Assembly: GCA_007118555.1 (NCBI GenBank)
Contig: SKRJ01000366.1
Span: 1-16,629, forward strand
Reading direction: 5' to 3'
DNA: 16,629 bases
Origin: Anaerolineae bacterium
Lineage (GTDB): Bacteria; Chloroflexota; Anaerolineae; UBA1429
Shown: positions 1 through 7,303 of the stretch, one piece after another
Position numbering within the stretch: position 1 is the stretch's first letter
Layout of the letters: each line of letters opens with the position of its first letter
The notes under the pieces: generated by a model
The model's database searches: none
What the model was told of the DNA's origin: nothing
Seen by the model: the letters and a program-made list of their open reading frames with translations, nothing else
Made by a program: the position numbers and the translations under genes

Positions 1-108
1 TATGCCATGAGCAGCGCCCCTGGTGCTCGCTGATGGGCTATGAGGCTGATTCGCTTGCCAGACAGTGACCGTCGCCTGTGCCCCTGCGCCACAGAGCTGA
101 CATGTCGA

Positions 109-140
109 TGCCCACGCTGAGCGTGTGTTCGGCGTGGGCA
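109..140. terminator. inverted repeat after the isomerase gene, possible terminator
   Basis: A perfect 9-base stem (TGCCCACGC at 109-117 with GCGTGGGCA at 132-140) encloses a 14-base loop. It lies 44 bases past the stop of the isomerase gene read on the - strand, so it is placed where a terminator would be. There is no T-rich run on either side, so intrinsic termination is uncertain. The rest of 1-183 shows no gene. Confidence 0.35.
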
Positions 141-183
141 CCTCTGCCATAGCAGGCTGAACGGTTACGTCACCTACCGGACG

Positions 184-1533
184 CTATACCTCGATGACCT
201 CGATCCCCAAAAAGTAGCAGGCATCCACCAGCGCCTGGGTCTGGTTGCCATAGATCATGCTGGCATGGTGCACGAACCCGTTGCTGCCGATGGTGGTATA
301 GAGCTTGGCCAGATCATCCACCTCGACCCACGCCCAGGTGAAACGCGCCTCTTGGGCCTCGCCCTCTTCCAGCGCCGTGCCCTTGGCGAGGAGCATCTTG
401 AACTCGTCATCGTACTGCTCCAGGCGAGCAAAGGTCACCTCGCCAGCGCGTAGCTTGAAATGCGGCATGCCCCGCTGGTCGAGCAGGATGTCGCTGGACG
501 CCATCGAGGGCGGTGCGTTACCCACATGCCAGGCCAAAAAGACGTTGTCGCGCTCGGGATGCTTGAGGTTCCAGTCGGTGAGGAAGGGAGCCTCCTCGCC
601 CAACGCGGCCTCGTACTGCATCAGCATCGCCAGGCAGCCCATGATGTCGACCTCAAAGCCCACCATGACGGCCTGATCGGTCAGGCGGCCCTGCACATAG
701 GGCGGCACCACAAAGCCCGCGCCCACGCCCAACAACTGCTTTTCCTCAGCCCAACGCTTGACGATGGCCTCTACCTTGGCGACCTGCGCAAGCCGCTCCG
801 CCGGAATGTCCGACGTATCGGCCTCGGCCTCGATCGCGCTCACCACCGACGCCACGTCCGGGTCGTCATCGTCCAAAGCCTCTACGGCGGCCTGCAGGCG
901 CATGGTCTCCATAGGGATCACCCGGATGCCATACGTGGAAAGCAGGATCTTTTCGTCGATGGAGCAGGTCTCGAAAGCGGCCGGGCGCGGCCCGATCTGG
1001 CCGATGTAGGCGCCACGAAAGGCCCGCACGACGGCACAGGTGCGCACAAAGCGTTCCACCGCAGCCACAAAGGCCGCATCCTCGGGGTTGCAGATACCGT
1101 AAAAGCGGTAGGGGATGTTGCGGCGGTACAGCCCCGACGCAATGGACAGCGTGCCGCAGAACGAGTCGCTGGTCTGCGCCTCCATCGTCGGCAGATAGAG
1201 ATCGGGCGATTCCTCTGTGGCAAACACAAACACGGGGACGCCGGGGAGTCCCTCTGCCACCATGCAGGCCGAGATCTCGTCGGAAAAGTCCATCCCACCG
1301 ATGAGAATGCCGTCGACACCCTTTTCCTGGAACAGCTTGATCACCTTGCGGGCATCGTCGTCGTTGCGAACGGTGCCAGCCTGGGTCAGGCTCTCATCTG
1401 GCGTGACAATCTCGAGTCCGGGCACATCGGCGAGGGCCTGGATCGTGCGCTGCTTCATTTCCATGGCCCACTCGTCGCTGTACGCGCGGCTATCACGCTT
1501 GGCCGGAACAAATCCTACTCTGACCGTTGACAT
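184..1533 (-). CDS. L-fucose/L-arabinose isomerase family protein
   Basis: Codes for 449 residues resembling the FucI/AraA-type ketol isomerases (COG2407-like), which interconvert aldoses and ketoses in the cytoplasm using a divalent metal. The N-terminal part has the alternating strand-helix layout of that fold, with VRVGFVP near residue 4 and GVDGILIGG at 72-80. The C-terminal half holds the likely metal-site residues: E294 and D296 in GFEVDIMG, D320, H336 in AWHVGNAP and H422/H423 in GFVHHASMIYG. These assignments come from position and general knowledge, not an alignment. The start at 1533 is preferred to an upstream in-frame ATG at 1608 because AAAGGAG (read on -, 1540-1546) lies six bases before it and the sequence MSTVRVGF then begins the domain directly. 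The gene seems monocistronic, with its own promoter at 1591-1619. No sugar kinase, aldolase or transporter sits beside it, so the substrate cannot be named. The family call is good; the reaction is uncertain. Confidence 0.8.
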   Translation of the reverse strand: MSTVRVGFVPAKRDSRAYSDEWAMEMKQRTIQALADVPGLEIVTPDESLTQAGTVRNDDDARKVIKLFQEKGVDGILIGGMDFSDEISACMVAEGLPGVPVFVFATEESPDLYLPTMEAQTSDSFCGTLSIASGLYRRNIPYRFYGICNPEDAAFVAAVERFVRTCAVVRAFRGAYIGQIGPRPAAFETCSIDEKILLSTYGIRVIPMETMRLQAAVEALDDDDPDVASVVSAIEAEADTSDIPAERLAQVAKVEAIVKRWAEEKQLLGVGAGFVVPPYVQGRLTDQAVMVGFEVDIMGCLAMLMQYEAALGEEAPFLTDWNLKHPERDNVFLAWHVGNAPPSMASSDILLDQRGMPHFKLRAGEVTFARLEQYDDEFKMLLAKGTALEEGEAQEARFTWAWVEVDDLAKLYTTIGSNGFVHHASMIYGNQTQALVDACYFLGIEVIEV

Positions 1534-1590
1534 ACTAGACTCCTTTGCATCTCCAGATAATGATAGGTCGTTGGAGACATACAGCCCCCA

Positions 1591-1619
1591 TTCGTACCAT
1601 AGATGCACTGCGATGTCAA
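1591..1619 (-). promoter_or_regulatory. sigma70-type promoter for the isomerase gene
   Basis: On the - strand a perfect -35 box TTGACA (1614-1619) is followed after 17 bases by TACGAA (1591-1596). That is a weak -10 box, but a TGG directly before it fits an extended -10. It would give a leader of roughly 50 bases before the ribosome site of the isomerase gene. Spacing and -35 are excellent; the -10 is poor. Confidence 0.5.
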
Positions 1620-1684
1620 AGGCAGTCTGCGTCCAGACGGTTGCAAGAGATACGGGTCCAGCGCTCCCAAGGCCCCGTCAGAGT

Positions 1685-2128
1685 CTACTCCTCAACCTCT
1701 TCTTCGGCTTGCTCGTACTGCTCGAACAGCTCATCGAGCTTGCTCTTGTTCGCCATGCGCTCCAACGCAACAAAGTGCCTCAGCTCTTCTTCTTCCATGT
1801 GATGCCGGTTCATCTCGTCCAAGACAGAGGCTTTGGCCATAAAGACGTCGCCATCGGGGCTGAGATCCATGAGCTCCCGCAGAACCGTTCGGGCCGCATA
1901 GTGTTCCTGCTCCCCTTTTAGGGCCTCCTGCTTGGTCTCGCCCCCGGCGGACTTGAGATACGCAAACAGCGAGGCCTCTTCGCCAATCATATGGGGATAG
2001 ACCTCGTTGTAGAACTCTTGGAGCAGGTTCGTTCGCTCCTTGGGATCGGTAGCCGTGCGAAGCTTGAACCCCAGCCGGCGCTGCGCGGCGTGGTCCTCTA
2101 ACAGGTGCTCGATATACTCGTGAGTCAT
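1685..2128 (-). CDS. hemerythrin-like HHE domain protein
   Basis: Codes for 147 residues that look like a hemerythrin-type four-helix bundle with a non-heme di-iron site. The spaced ligands are visible: H13 in LEDHAAQRR, H46 and E50 in PHMIGEE, H76 in EQEHYAAR, and H109/H110 with E113/E114 in NRHHMEEEE. Bacterial proteins of this type bind O2 or NO, or act in iron handling and stress protection; which applies here cannot be told. No signal peptide or membrane helix is present, so it should be cytoplasmic. The C-terminus (residues about 130-147) is strongly acidic and probably helical. An in-frame ATG five codons upstream (2143) has no ribosome site, whereas the chosen ATG has GGAGAG seven bases before it. 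It lies upstream of the isomerase gene on the same strand with a 151-base gap that contains a separate promoter, so the two need not be co-expressed. Confidence 0.88.
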   Translation of the reverse strand: MTHEYIEHLLEDHAAQRRLGFKLRTATDPKERTNLLQEFYNEVYPHMIGEEASLFAYLKSAGGETKQEALKGEQEHYAARTVLRELMDLSPDGDVFMAKASVLDEMNRHHMEEEELRHFVALERMANKSKLDELFEQYEQAEEEVEE

Positions 2129-2135
2129 TTCTCTA

Positions 2136-2141
2136 CTCTCC
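2136..2141 (-). promoter_or_regulatory. ribosome binding site deciding the hemerythrin start
   Basis: GGAGAG on the - strand lies seven bases before the ATG at 2128 and overlaps the alternative upstream ATG at 2143. It can therefore only serve the downstream start, giving the 147-residue form. Confidence 0.6.
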
Positions 2142-2250
2142 ATTGTTCTAATTCAGATCATCGGTTCGAGCCGCATCACTATCGCCGGCGGCTCGGTCGG
2201 CAGGAAAGGTCGCTCGCCCATCCCTCGTGCATGGGACAATGACCATAACC

Positions 2251-2259
2251 AGTATAGCA
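2251..2259 (-). promoter_or_regulatory. extended -10 promoter candidate for the hemerythrin gene
   Basis: Read on the - strand, TGC directly precedes TATACT (2251-2256), an extended -10 element. No good -35 box is seen 16-18 bases upstream, which extended -10 promoters tolerate. It would start a transcript near 2244, about 115 bases before the hemerythrin start codon. Confidence 0.4.
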
Positions 2260-2426
2260 TGACTCGGCAGGCATGCATGGTGGATTGGACGAAATGCGCG
2301 CCCCTATTCGCATCCAGGAATGGCGTCGAGGCACGAGCCACCTGCCGAGAGCAAGGTGTAGAGAGATGAGACTGTCCGTGAGCTACACACGGGCAAACGC
2401 GCGCCGTGCGGCCACCAGCCCGCCGC

Positions 2427-2454
2427 TTGACAGGGGTCCAGGCCGGGGTATACT
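2427..2454 (+). promoter_or_regulatory. strong sigma70-type promoter reading toward the binding-protein gene
   Basis: TTGACA (2427-2432) and TATACT (2449-2454) are separated by 16 bases. This is a perfect -35 and a five-of-six -10. Transcription would start near 2461, leaving a leader of about 430 bases before the next start codon at 2894. Confidence 0.7.
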
Positions 2455-2456
2455 CG

Positions 2457-2568
2457 CTATGGGCTATGTCAAGTGTTGGCCACGCCTGATCGAACGCTAG
2501 CAGGCCCGAGACCGTTACGCTACCGATGGCAAGGTGCGCAAGGTCGTATCCGCCGTTGTAGCCCATGG
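2457..2568 (+). other. long-range inverted repeat at the predicted 5' end of the leader transcript
   Basis: ATGGGCTA (2459-2466) is exactly complementary to TAGCCCAT (2559-2566). Flanking C-G and G-U pairs could lengthen the helix to about ten pairs. The left arm sits at the transcription start predicted from the promoter at 2427-2454, so the RNA could fold back on its own 5' end and enclose about 92 bases. Inside, GCCTG and CAGGC around 2484-2505 could form a small stem, and GCAAGGT occurs twice in tandem near 2529-2545. No known riboswitch class was recognised. An 8-base repeat could be chance. Confidence 0.3.
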
Positions 2569-2893
2569 TGCTATCGCGAAATGGGATTGGCGAGCCAAGG
2601 TCGCCTCGTCATAGACAGTCTGGTTCTCATCGTTGCCTGAACCCCGTCTTGCAGGGTATCGATCCAAGGGTATGCGTCTGCACGCCCTCGAACCCATCAT
2701 CTCCCTGTTTCGTTGTTTCATCGCTCGTCCTTCCGGGCATGGGCAGAGGGTGCTTGCCCACCGCACGCGCTCTCTGATGCTGTGACGTACTCCTCGCGCT
2801 CCTGTGGTGCGCCCGAATCTGCGCCTGTATTGTCGTGGCCTGCTGACAAGCCTTTCCGCTCGCCGTGTTTGCCGTTCGACAAAGGAGAGGACC

Positions 2894-4546
2894 ATGTCAG
2901 ACCTGAATCCACTCAATCAAAAGCCCGTTTCACGACGCTCTCTGCTCAAGATGGCCGGATTGGTCTCGGGGGGACTCTTTTTGGCCGCCTGCGATGCCGC
3001 GCTTGATCCGGCCGATGAGCCGGCCGATGCGCCGGCCCCCATTGACGAGCCCGATACGCCGGTTCCGGCGGACGATCCGGCCCCTGAGCCCGAGACCCCA
3101 GACCAGCCACGCCACGGCGGCCGGCTCCGGTGGGGCACCGAGCTCACGCCGGATGGCTTTCTCGATCCGGCCCTTGGCGCGGGCCTGCCCCTCACCTTTG
3201 CCAACTGGATCTATGAGCCGCTGGTCAATATCAACGAAGAGTTTTCCGAGCTCGTTCCCCGCCTGGCGGTATCGTGGCGCCCTGAGGATGAAGGACGTAC
3301 CTGGATCTTTGATCTGCGCCAGGGCGTGCGCTTTCACCATGGGCGCGAGTTTGTGGCCGATGACGTGGTGCACACGTTCGAGCGCATCCTCGACCCCGAC
3401 TTTGGTTCGCCGGGCCGGCCCGTGTTCAGCAATGTCGCCAACGTCGAGGCGCTGGACGACCACACAGTGCGCTTTACCCTGAATACCGCCAGCGCCGACT
3501 TTGCCACCAGCCTGACTGGCTTTCAGCCCAAGATCGTGCCCTACGACCTGACCGATGACGAGATCAACAGCGAGCCGCGGGGCACGGGGCCATATATGAT
3601 CGAGAACTATGCGAATGCCGACCGAATCACGTTTCAGCGCAACGAGGAGTACTGGGAGGAGGAACGGCCCTATCTCGACGAGGTCGAGATGATCTCGATT
3701 CCCGAGGCCACGACGCTGGTCAACACTCTGCAGGCGGGCGATCTCGACGCCATCCGCCTCTTGCCGATCCCCATGCTGCCCATTGCCGAGGGAGATCCCT
3801 CGCTGCAGCTTTCCTTTGGCCCGGCCATCTACAAGGACTATATGTTCATGCGTCTCGATGTAGAGCCGTTCAACGATGATCGGGTGCGCCGCGCGTTCAA
3901 ACTGATGGCCGACCGCGAGGCCATGACCGAGCTCGTTTGGGGGGACGCGATTCCTGCCCGAATCGACGATGACAACCCCGTCATCCCCACCAATCCGGTC
4001 CATGTGGAGACCGAGATCTGGCAGCAGGACCTGGACGAGGCGCGACGACTGTTGGAAGAGGCAGGCTATGAGGATGGGCTCGAGATCGATCTGTGGTGCA
4101 TGAACGACAAGTATGGCGTCATCGAGTTCTGCCTGGCCTTTGCCGATTGGGCCGAGCAGGCGGGCGTCACGGTCAATGTGCAGGGTATGCCCTCGGACCG
4201 CTACTATGCCGAAAAGTGGCTGGAGGCGTCGTTCGGCACCGTGGGTTGGTCGCCTCGTACGACAGCCGACGAGCAGTTGCGCATCGCCTACTCGTCAGAG
4301 GCTGCCTGGAATGAGACCCGCTACGAGAGCCAAGAGTTCGACGCCATGTTGGACGAGGCCCTCGCTGAGACGGACGAGGCGCGCCGCGCCGAGCTGTATG
4401 AGCAGATCCAGCGCAAGCTGATCAAAGAGGGTGGCCAGATCATCCACTGCCACTATCCCTATGTAGCCGCCATGCGGGAAAATGTCCACGGCTACAAGCT
4501 GCACCCTATGGACGACCTGGATCCCCGCGGCGTCTGGCTCTCCTAG
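2894..4546 (+). CDS. ABC transporter substrate-binding lipoprotein, family 5 (SBP_bac_5)
   Basis: Codes for 550 residues. The N-terminus has a twin-arginine motif (SRRSLLKM, 13-20), a hydrophobic stretch and a lipobox ending LFLAAC with C33. It should therefore be exported folded by Tat and anchored by lipid on the outer face of the cytoplasmic membrane. Residues about 35-73 form a flexible linker rich in Pro, Asp, Ala and Glu. From about 75 on it follows the peptide/nickel/oligosaccharide-binding fold: YEPLVNINE, the segment FDLRQGVRFHHG, DDVVHTFERILDP and GTGPYMIENY, then the lobe ending near LHPMDDLDPRGVW. The ligand cannot be read from sequence. The start is set by AAAGGAGAGG at 2881-2890. 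No permease or ATPase gene follows; instead a hairpin closes the transcript at 4581-4623. It must use a transporter encoded elsewhere, or work as a lone binding protein. Confidence 0.9.
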   Translation: MSDLNPLNQKPVSRRSLLKMAGLVSGGLFLAACDAALDPADEPADAPAPIDEPDTPVPADDPAPEPETPDQPRHGGRLRWGTELTPDGFLDPALGAGLPLTFANWIYEPLVNINEEFSELVPRLAVSWRPEDEGRTWIFDLRQGVRFHHGREFVADDVVHTFERILDPDFGSPGRPVFSNVANVEALDDHTVRFTLNTASADFATSLTGFQPKIVPYDLTDDEINSEPRGTGPYMIENYANADRITFQRNEEYWEEERPYLDEVEMISIPEATTLVNTLQAGDLDAIRLLPIPMLPIAEGDPSLQLSFGPAIYKDYMFMRLDVEPFNDDRVRRAFKLMADREAMTELVWGDAIPARIDDDNPVIPTNPVHVETEIWQQDLDEARRLLEEAGYEDGLEIDLWCMNDKYGVIEFCLAFADWAEQAGVTVNVQGMPSDRYYAEKWLEASFGTVGWSPRTTADEQLRIAYSSEAAWNETRYESQEFDAMLDEALAETDEARRAELYEQIQRKLIKEGGQIIHCHYPYVAAMRENVHGYKLHPMDDLDPRGVWLS

Positions 4547-4580
4547 CGCAGACCCGACAGGGGCTCGAGCTGGCAACAAG

Positions 4581-4623
4581 ATGGCTCCCCGATGGCGACC
4601 AAGAGCCGCCACCGGGGAGCCAT
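4581..4623. terminator. strong hairpin between convergent genes, likely bidirectional terminator
   Basis: ATGGCTCCCCG (4581-4591) pairs perfectly with CGGGGAGCCAT (4613-4623). After one A/C mismatch the stem continues with TGGCG (4593-4597) on CGCCA (4607-4611), leaving a nine-base loop. The right side reads GTTTCCTT and the left side, on the - strand, CTTGTTG, so both are only mildly T-rich. It lies 34 bases after the binding-protein stop and 53 bases after the stop of the DUF218 gene on the other strand. Confidence 0.7.
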
Positions 4624-4676
4624 GTTTCCTTCCAGGCCGGGAAGCGCGCCCGCGTCATGTCCGGGCCGCAGACAGC

Positions 4677-5486
4677 CTATGGCGCCGACAGCCGCCCCGT
4701 AACCCGCGCCCAAAAGAGCCCCAGATACTCGTACACCGCCCGCTCGCTGCGCCAGAGGGAGCGGGCGTCGGGATAGAGCCGGTGGATGCGCGGCGCATCC
4801 CAGCCGATAGACGGAGGCGACTCGATGGCATAGTCGGTGGGCGCAGCGATCGGATCGAGGCCCTGCGCCCTCAGAAGCGCCATGGAGCGCGGCATGTGCG
4901 AGGCCGATGTCACGAGGATAAAGGGCTCCTCGTCCAACATGTCCCGCAGGATGCGCGCCTGGTCGGCGGTGTCCCACGACGCGCGCTCGATGACGATATC
5001 TTCCGGCGCCACCCCCAAAGCCACGGCATAGCGATAGTTGGTGAGGCGCTCGTAAGGAGCGTTCAGGTCACAGCCGGGCCCGCCGCCCGAGAGGATCAAG
5101 GTACAGGCCGGACAGACCTGATAGAGACGGATCCCCTCGATAAGGCGGATGGCGCCCGAGTCACCCACCTGCTTTGTCACCGGACGCGACTCGACCATCA
5201 TGCCGCAGCCCGCATACACCACGATGGTATTGACCTGGTCCCAATCGAGGGCGGCCAGCTGCGCGGGCCCCAGGGCCGGATAGCGGCTCTCCAGGGGGTA
5301 CAGGAGAGCGGTGCTGGTCACGGGCCAGGAAAAGACGAACAGCAGCCCCACCCCAAGGAGCGAAAGGGCCTTGCCGGGCTTTTCGCCGCGCTTGGACCAG
5401 GACAGGGCGATCCCGACGACCAGCACGAGCAACGTCAAAGGGAGCGGAAAGAGCAGGCGCGACAGGGCCTTGCGCAAAAAGAACAA
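4677..5486 (-). CDS. YdcF/ElyC/SanA-type DUF218 membrane protein
   Basis: Codes for 269 residues. Two N-terminal membrane segments (about 12-29 and 40-57) precede a DUF218 domain, the layout of the E. coli envelope factor ElyC. Family motifs are present: IVVYAGCG (88-95), LILSGGG (130-136), SWDTADQARIL (170-180) and LVTSASHMPRSM (191-202), then the C-terminal helix YLGLFWARVTGRL. Members affect peptidoglycan and polyprenyl-phosphate-linked envelope polymers, but no reaction is firmly established. The start is a TTG: the frame has a TGA stop two codons upstream, and no in-frame ATG precedes the first membrane segment. A GGATGG seven bases before the TTG can serve as a weak ribosome site. The gene lies 62 bases behind the tyrosine-kinase gene and is probably co-transcribed with it, which suggests a role in the same polymer pathway. 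Confidence 0.82.
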   Translation of the reverse strand: MFFLRKALSRLLFPLPLTLLVLVVGIALSWSKRGEKPGKALSLLGVGLLFVFSWPVTSTALLYPLESRYPALGPAQLAALDWDQVNTIVVYAGCGMMVESRPVTKQVGDSGAIRLIEGIRLYQVCPACTLILSGGGPGCDLNAPYERLTNYRYAVALGVAPEDIVIERASWDTADQARILRDMLDEEPFILVTSASHMPRSMALLRAQGLDPIAAPTDYAIESPPSIGWDAPRIHRLYPDARSLWRSERAVYEYLGLFWARVTGRLSAP

Positions 5487-5548
5487 GGGTCATCCATCCC
5501 GATTATGTCGAATGACTGCCGGCGCCAGCAAAATCGAGGCCACACCCA

Positions 5549-7126
5549 TCAACTCGCGCGCTCAAACAGGCGGCGCTTTTTCTCCTCGGCGCCATAGGCA
5601 TACCGGGGATAGTACTGGTAGCCATAGTAGCCGCCATAGGCGCCTTTGCGCGGATCCCCCACCAGGTTGACGATGACGCCCAAAAAGAGCTTGCCGACGC
5701 GCTGGAGATCCTCGGCGGCCTGGAGCAGGACCGCGGCCTTGGTGCCGCCCGCCTCGGCCACGAGGATGGTGCCCGTGGCAATGCCGGCCAGGATGCTGGC
5801 GTCGGCGGCGGCAAACAGCGGCGGGCTGTCGATGATCACAACATCACAGCGCTCCGACAGCTCCTCGAGCAGGCTCCGCATGCGATCCGAGCCGAGAAGC
5901 ACGGCGGGGTTGGGCGGGATGGGGCCCGCGGTAAGAATTCGCAGGTTCTCCTGAGCTGTGGGACGCAAGACCTTGTCCACGTCCTGGGCCTCGCCCACGA
6001 GCAGCGAGGAGAGGCCCTCTTCGTTGCGCAGATCGTGGACCCGATGCAGCGACGGCCGTCGCAGGTCGGCGTCGACGACAATGACGCGCTGGCCCGCCTC
6101 GGCCATGACGGCCGACAGGTTGGCCACGGTGGTGCTCTTGCCCTCGGTGGGGCCGGGGCTCGTGATCAGATAGACCTGGGCATCCATGTGGGCGGGCAGC
6201 GAGTAGCGCAGGTTCATCTGGATGATGCGATAGTTCTCGACCTCGAGGGCCTGGGGCTGCTCGAGGGCCAGAGCCCCTGGCGCGGTGCCGTTCTTGCGCT
6301 CCATGGTAAACACGGTGCCGAGGGACGGCAGGCCCAGAATGTCCTCGACCTCACCCTGGGTTTTGATCGAATCGTCCAGGTACTCGAACAGAAATGCGGC
6401 GCCGCCGGCCAGCATCAGGCCCACGATGGCGGCCAGCACCGTGTTCTGTAAAATCCTGGGGCTGGAGGGGCTGCGCGGCAAGACCGCTGGCTCGATCACC
6501 TGTAGATAGTTGGTGGCGCTGCTGCTCAGATAACCCAGGAGCGAAGAGTAGTTGGAGCGGTGCTCGTTGAGGGACTGCTGTAGGCGAGCCAGTTCCCAGG
6601 AGGAGATAGCGTCCCGGTTCTCGACAATCGCATGGCTCAGATTACGAATCTCGATCTCGAGGTCGGTCAACTGCATCTGTACAAACTCGCGGTAGGCCTG
6701 CTCCTCCCGCTCGGGGGCGCTGGGGCTCTGCAGGATCAACTGACGCGCCAGCTCGTTGGCCGTGTCCCGGGCCCGACCCGGATCGGTGTCGGCTGTGGTG
6801 AGGCGCAGCAACTGGGTGTTACGGACCAGCGTGACCGTGACCTGGGGCTCACGGGGCAGATTCAGGGCCGCCATGGTCTGCTCTAGCACGGGACGGGTCT
6901 TGACGAGCTCGGCATAGGTCTGGGCCAACTTTTCGCTGGTCTGCAACTCGCCCGTGGTCGGGTTGACCAGGTCGAGGCCACCGCCCACCATGATGAGGGT
7001 AGACGCCTCGTAGGTGGGAGCCATGCGGCTGCTGATGACAAAGGCGCCAACCGCCCCCAACACGGTGCACACCGCGAAAAGCCACCACCATCTGCGAACT
7101 ATCCACCAATATTGTCTGAGTTCCAT
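5549..7126 (-). CDS. Wzz-domain polysaccharide co-polymerase fused to BY-type tyrosine kinase (Wzc-like)
   Basis: Codes for 525 residues combining chain-length regulator and kinase, as in Wzc. A Wzz domain lies between two membrane helices (about 13-33 and 228-247), with a coiled-coil stretch near 140-195 and the usual Pro-rich segment (PRSPSSP, 217-223) before the second helix. The cytoplasmic kinase has Walker A GPTEGKST (325-332, K330), Walker A' VIVVDADLRRP (348-358) and Walker B VVIIDSPP (429-436). The C-terminal tail carries eight tyrosines between 497 and 511, the expected autophosphorylation cluster. Such proteins govern assembly and export of capsule or exopolysaccharide. The oligomerisation motif ExxRxxR reads E297-N-Y-R300-I-I-Q303, so its last Arg is replaced. 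The ATG at 7126 has AGGGG ten bases upstream. It follows the LCP gene by 177 bases and precedes the DUF218 gene by 62. Confidence 0.93.
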   Translation of the reverse strand: MELRQYWWIVRRWWWLFAVCTVLGAVGAFVISSRMAPTYEASTLIMVGGGLDLVNPTTGELQTSEKLAQTYAELVKTRPVLEQTMAALNLPREPQVTVTLVRNTQLLRLTTADTDPGRARDTANELARQLILQSPSAPEREEQAYREFVQMQLTDLEIEIRNLSHAIVENRDAISSWELARLQQSLNEHRSNYSSLLGYLSSSATNYLQVIEPAVLPRSPSSPRILQNTVLAAIVGLMLAGGAAFLFEYLDDSIKTQGEVEDILGLPSLGTVFTMERKNGTAPGALALEQPQALEVENYRIIQMNLRYSLPAHMDAQVYLITSPGPTEGKSTTVANLSAVMAEAGQRVIVVDADLRRPSLHRVHDLRNEEGLSSLLVGEAQDVDKVLRPTAQENLRILTAGPIPPNPAVLLGSDRMRSLLEELSERCDVVIIDSPPLFAAADASILAGIATGTILVAEAGGTKAAVLLQAAEDLQRVGKLFLGVIVNLVGDPRKGAYGGYYGYQYYPRYAYGAEEKKRRLFERAS

Positions 7127-7154
7127 ACGTCTTTTTCCCCTAACAACACTGTCG

Positions 7155-7163
7155 ACTATACCA
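7155..7163 (-). promoter_or_regulatory. extended -10 promoter candidate before the Wzz-kinase gene
   Basis: On the - strand TGG directly precedes TATAGT (7155-7160), five of six to consensus with an extended -10. No convincing -35 box is present. It would give a short leader of about 20 bases containing the AGGGG ribosome site, and would let the kinase and DUF218 genes be transcribed apart from the LCP gene. Confidence 0.35.
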
Positions 7164-7303
7164 CTATGGAGCCCATACGATTCCCATGCCTGTCACACAT
7201 ACGCCTCAGCGAATCCATACTGTATCCCATAGGAGACGAATGGGCAAACCCCGCTTGGTCAACATACGGGGTGAACGCGCGCAAGAGCCGCCAGTATTCG
7301 CCT

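Larger units (their letters stand above)
2129..2893. other. 765-base gene-free divergent intergenic region
   Basis: This stretch separates the - strand hemerythrin gene from the + strand binding-protein gene. Open frames of 60-140 codons exist on both strands, but none has a ribosome site, a recognisable domain or protein-like composition, so I call none of them genes. What can be seen is an extended -10 promoter reading left (2251-2259), a near-consensus promoter reading right (2427-2454), a long-range inverted repeat (2457-2568), and a small hairpin TGGGCA/TGCCCA (2740-2745 with 2755-2760). The ribosome site AAAGGAGAGG of the next gene lies at 2881-2890. The part from about 2461 to 2893 would be the untranslated leader of the binding-protein mRNA. 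Confidence 0.6.

Noticed and set aside
460..1530. 356-codon + strand frame opposite the isomerase gene
   Set aside because: The - strand protein matches a known family with a ribosome site and promoter; the + frame has His/Arg-rich antisense composition and no start signal.
2162..2173. CGG-TTCGAG-CCG resembling a tRNA T-arm
   Set aside because: The stem has three pairs and a six-base loop rather than five pairs and seven bases, and no acceptor or anticodon arm can be built around it.
2153..2566. 137-codon - strand frame in the gene-free region
   Set aside because: No ribosome site, no domain and Cys/Trp/His-rich composition unlike the real genes here; it also overlaps promoters on both strands.
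2515..2916. 133-codon - strand frame overlapping the binding-protein start
   Set aside because: Arg-rich, not protein-like, without a start signal, and it overlaps the ribosome site of the + strand gene.
2930..4003. 357-codon - strand frame opposite the binding-protein gene
   Set aside because: It is antisense to a well-supported lipoprotein gene and has no recognisable domain or ribosome site.
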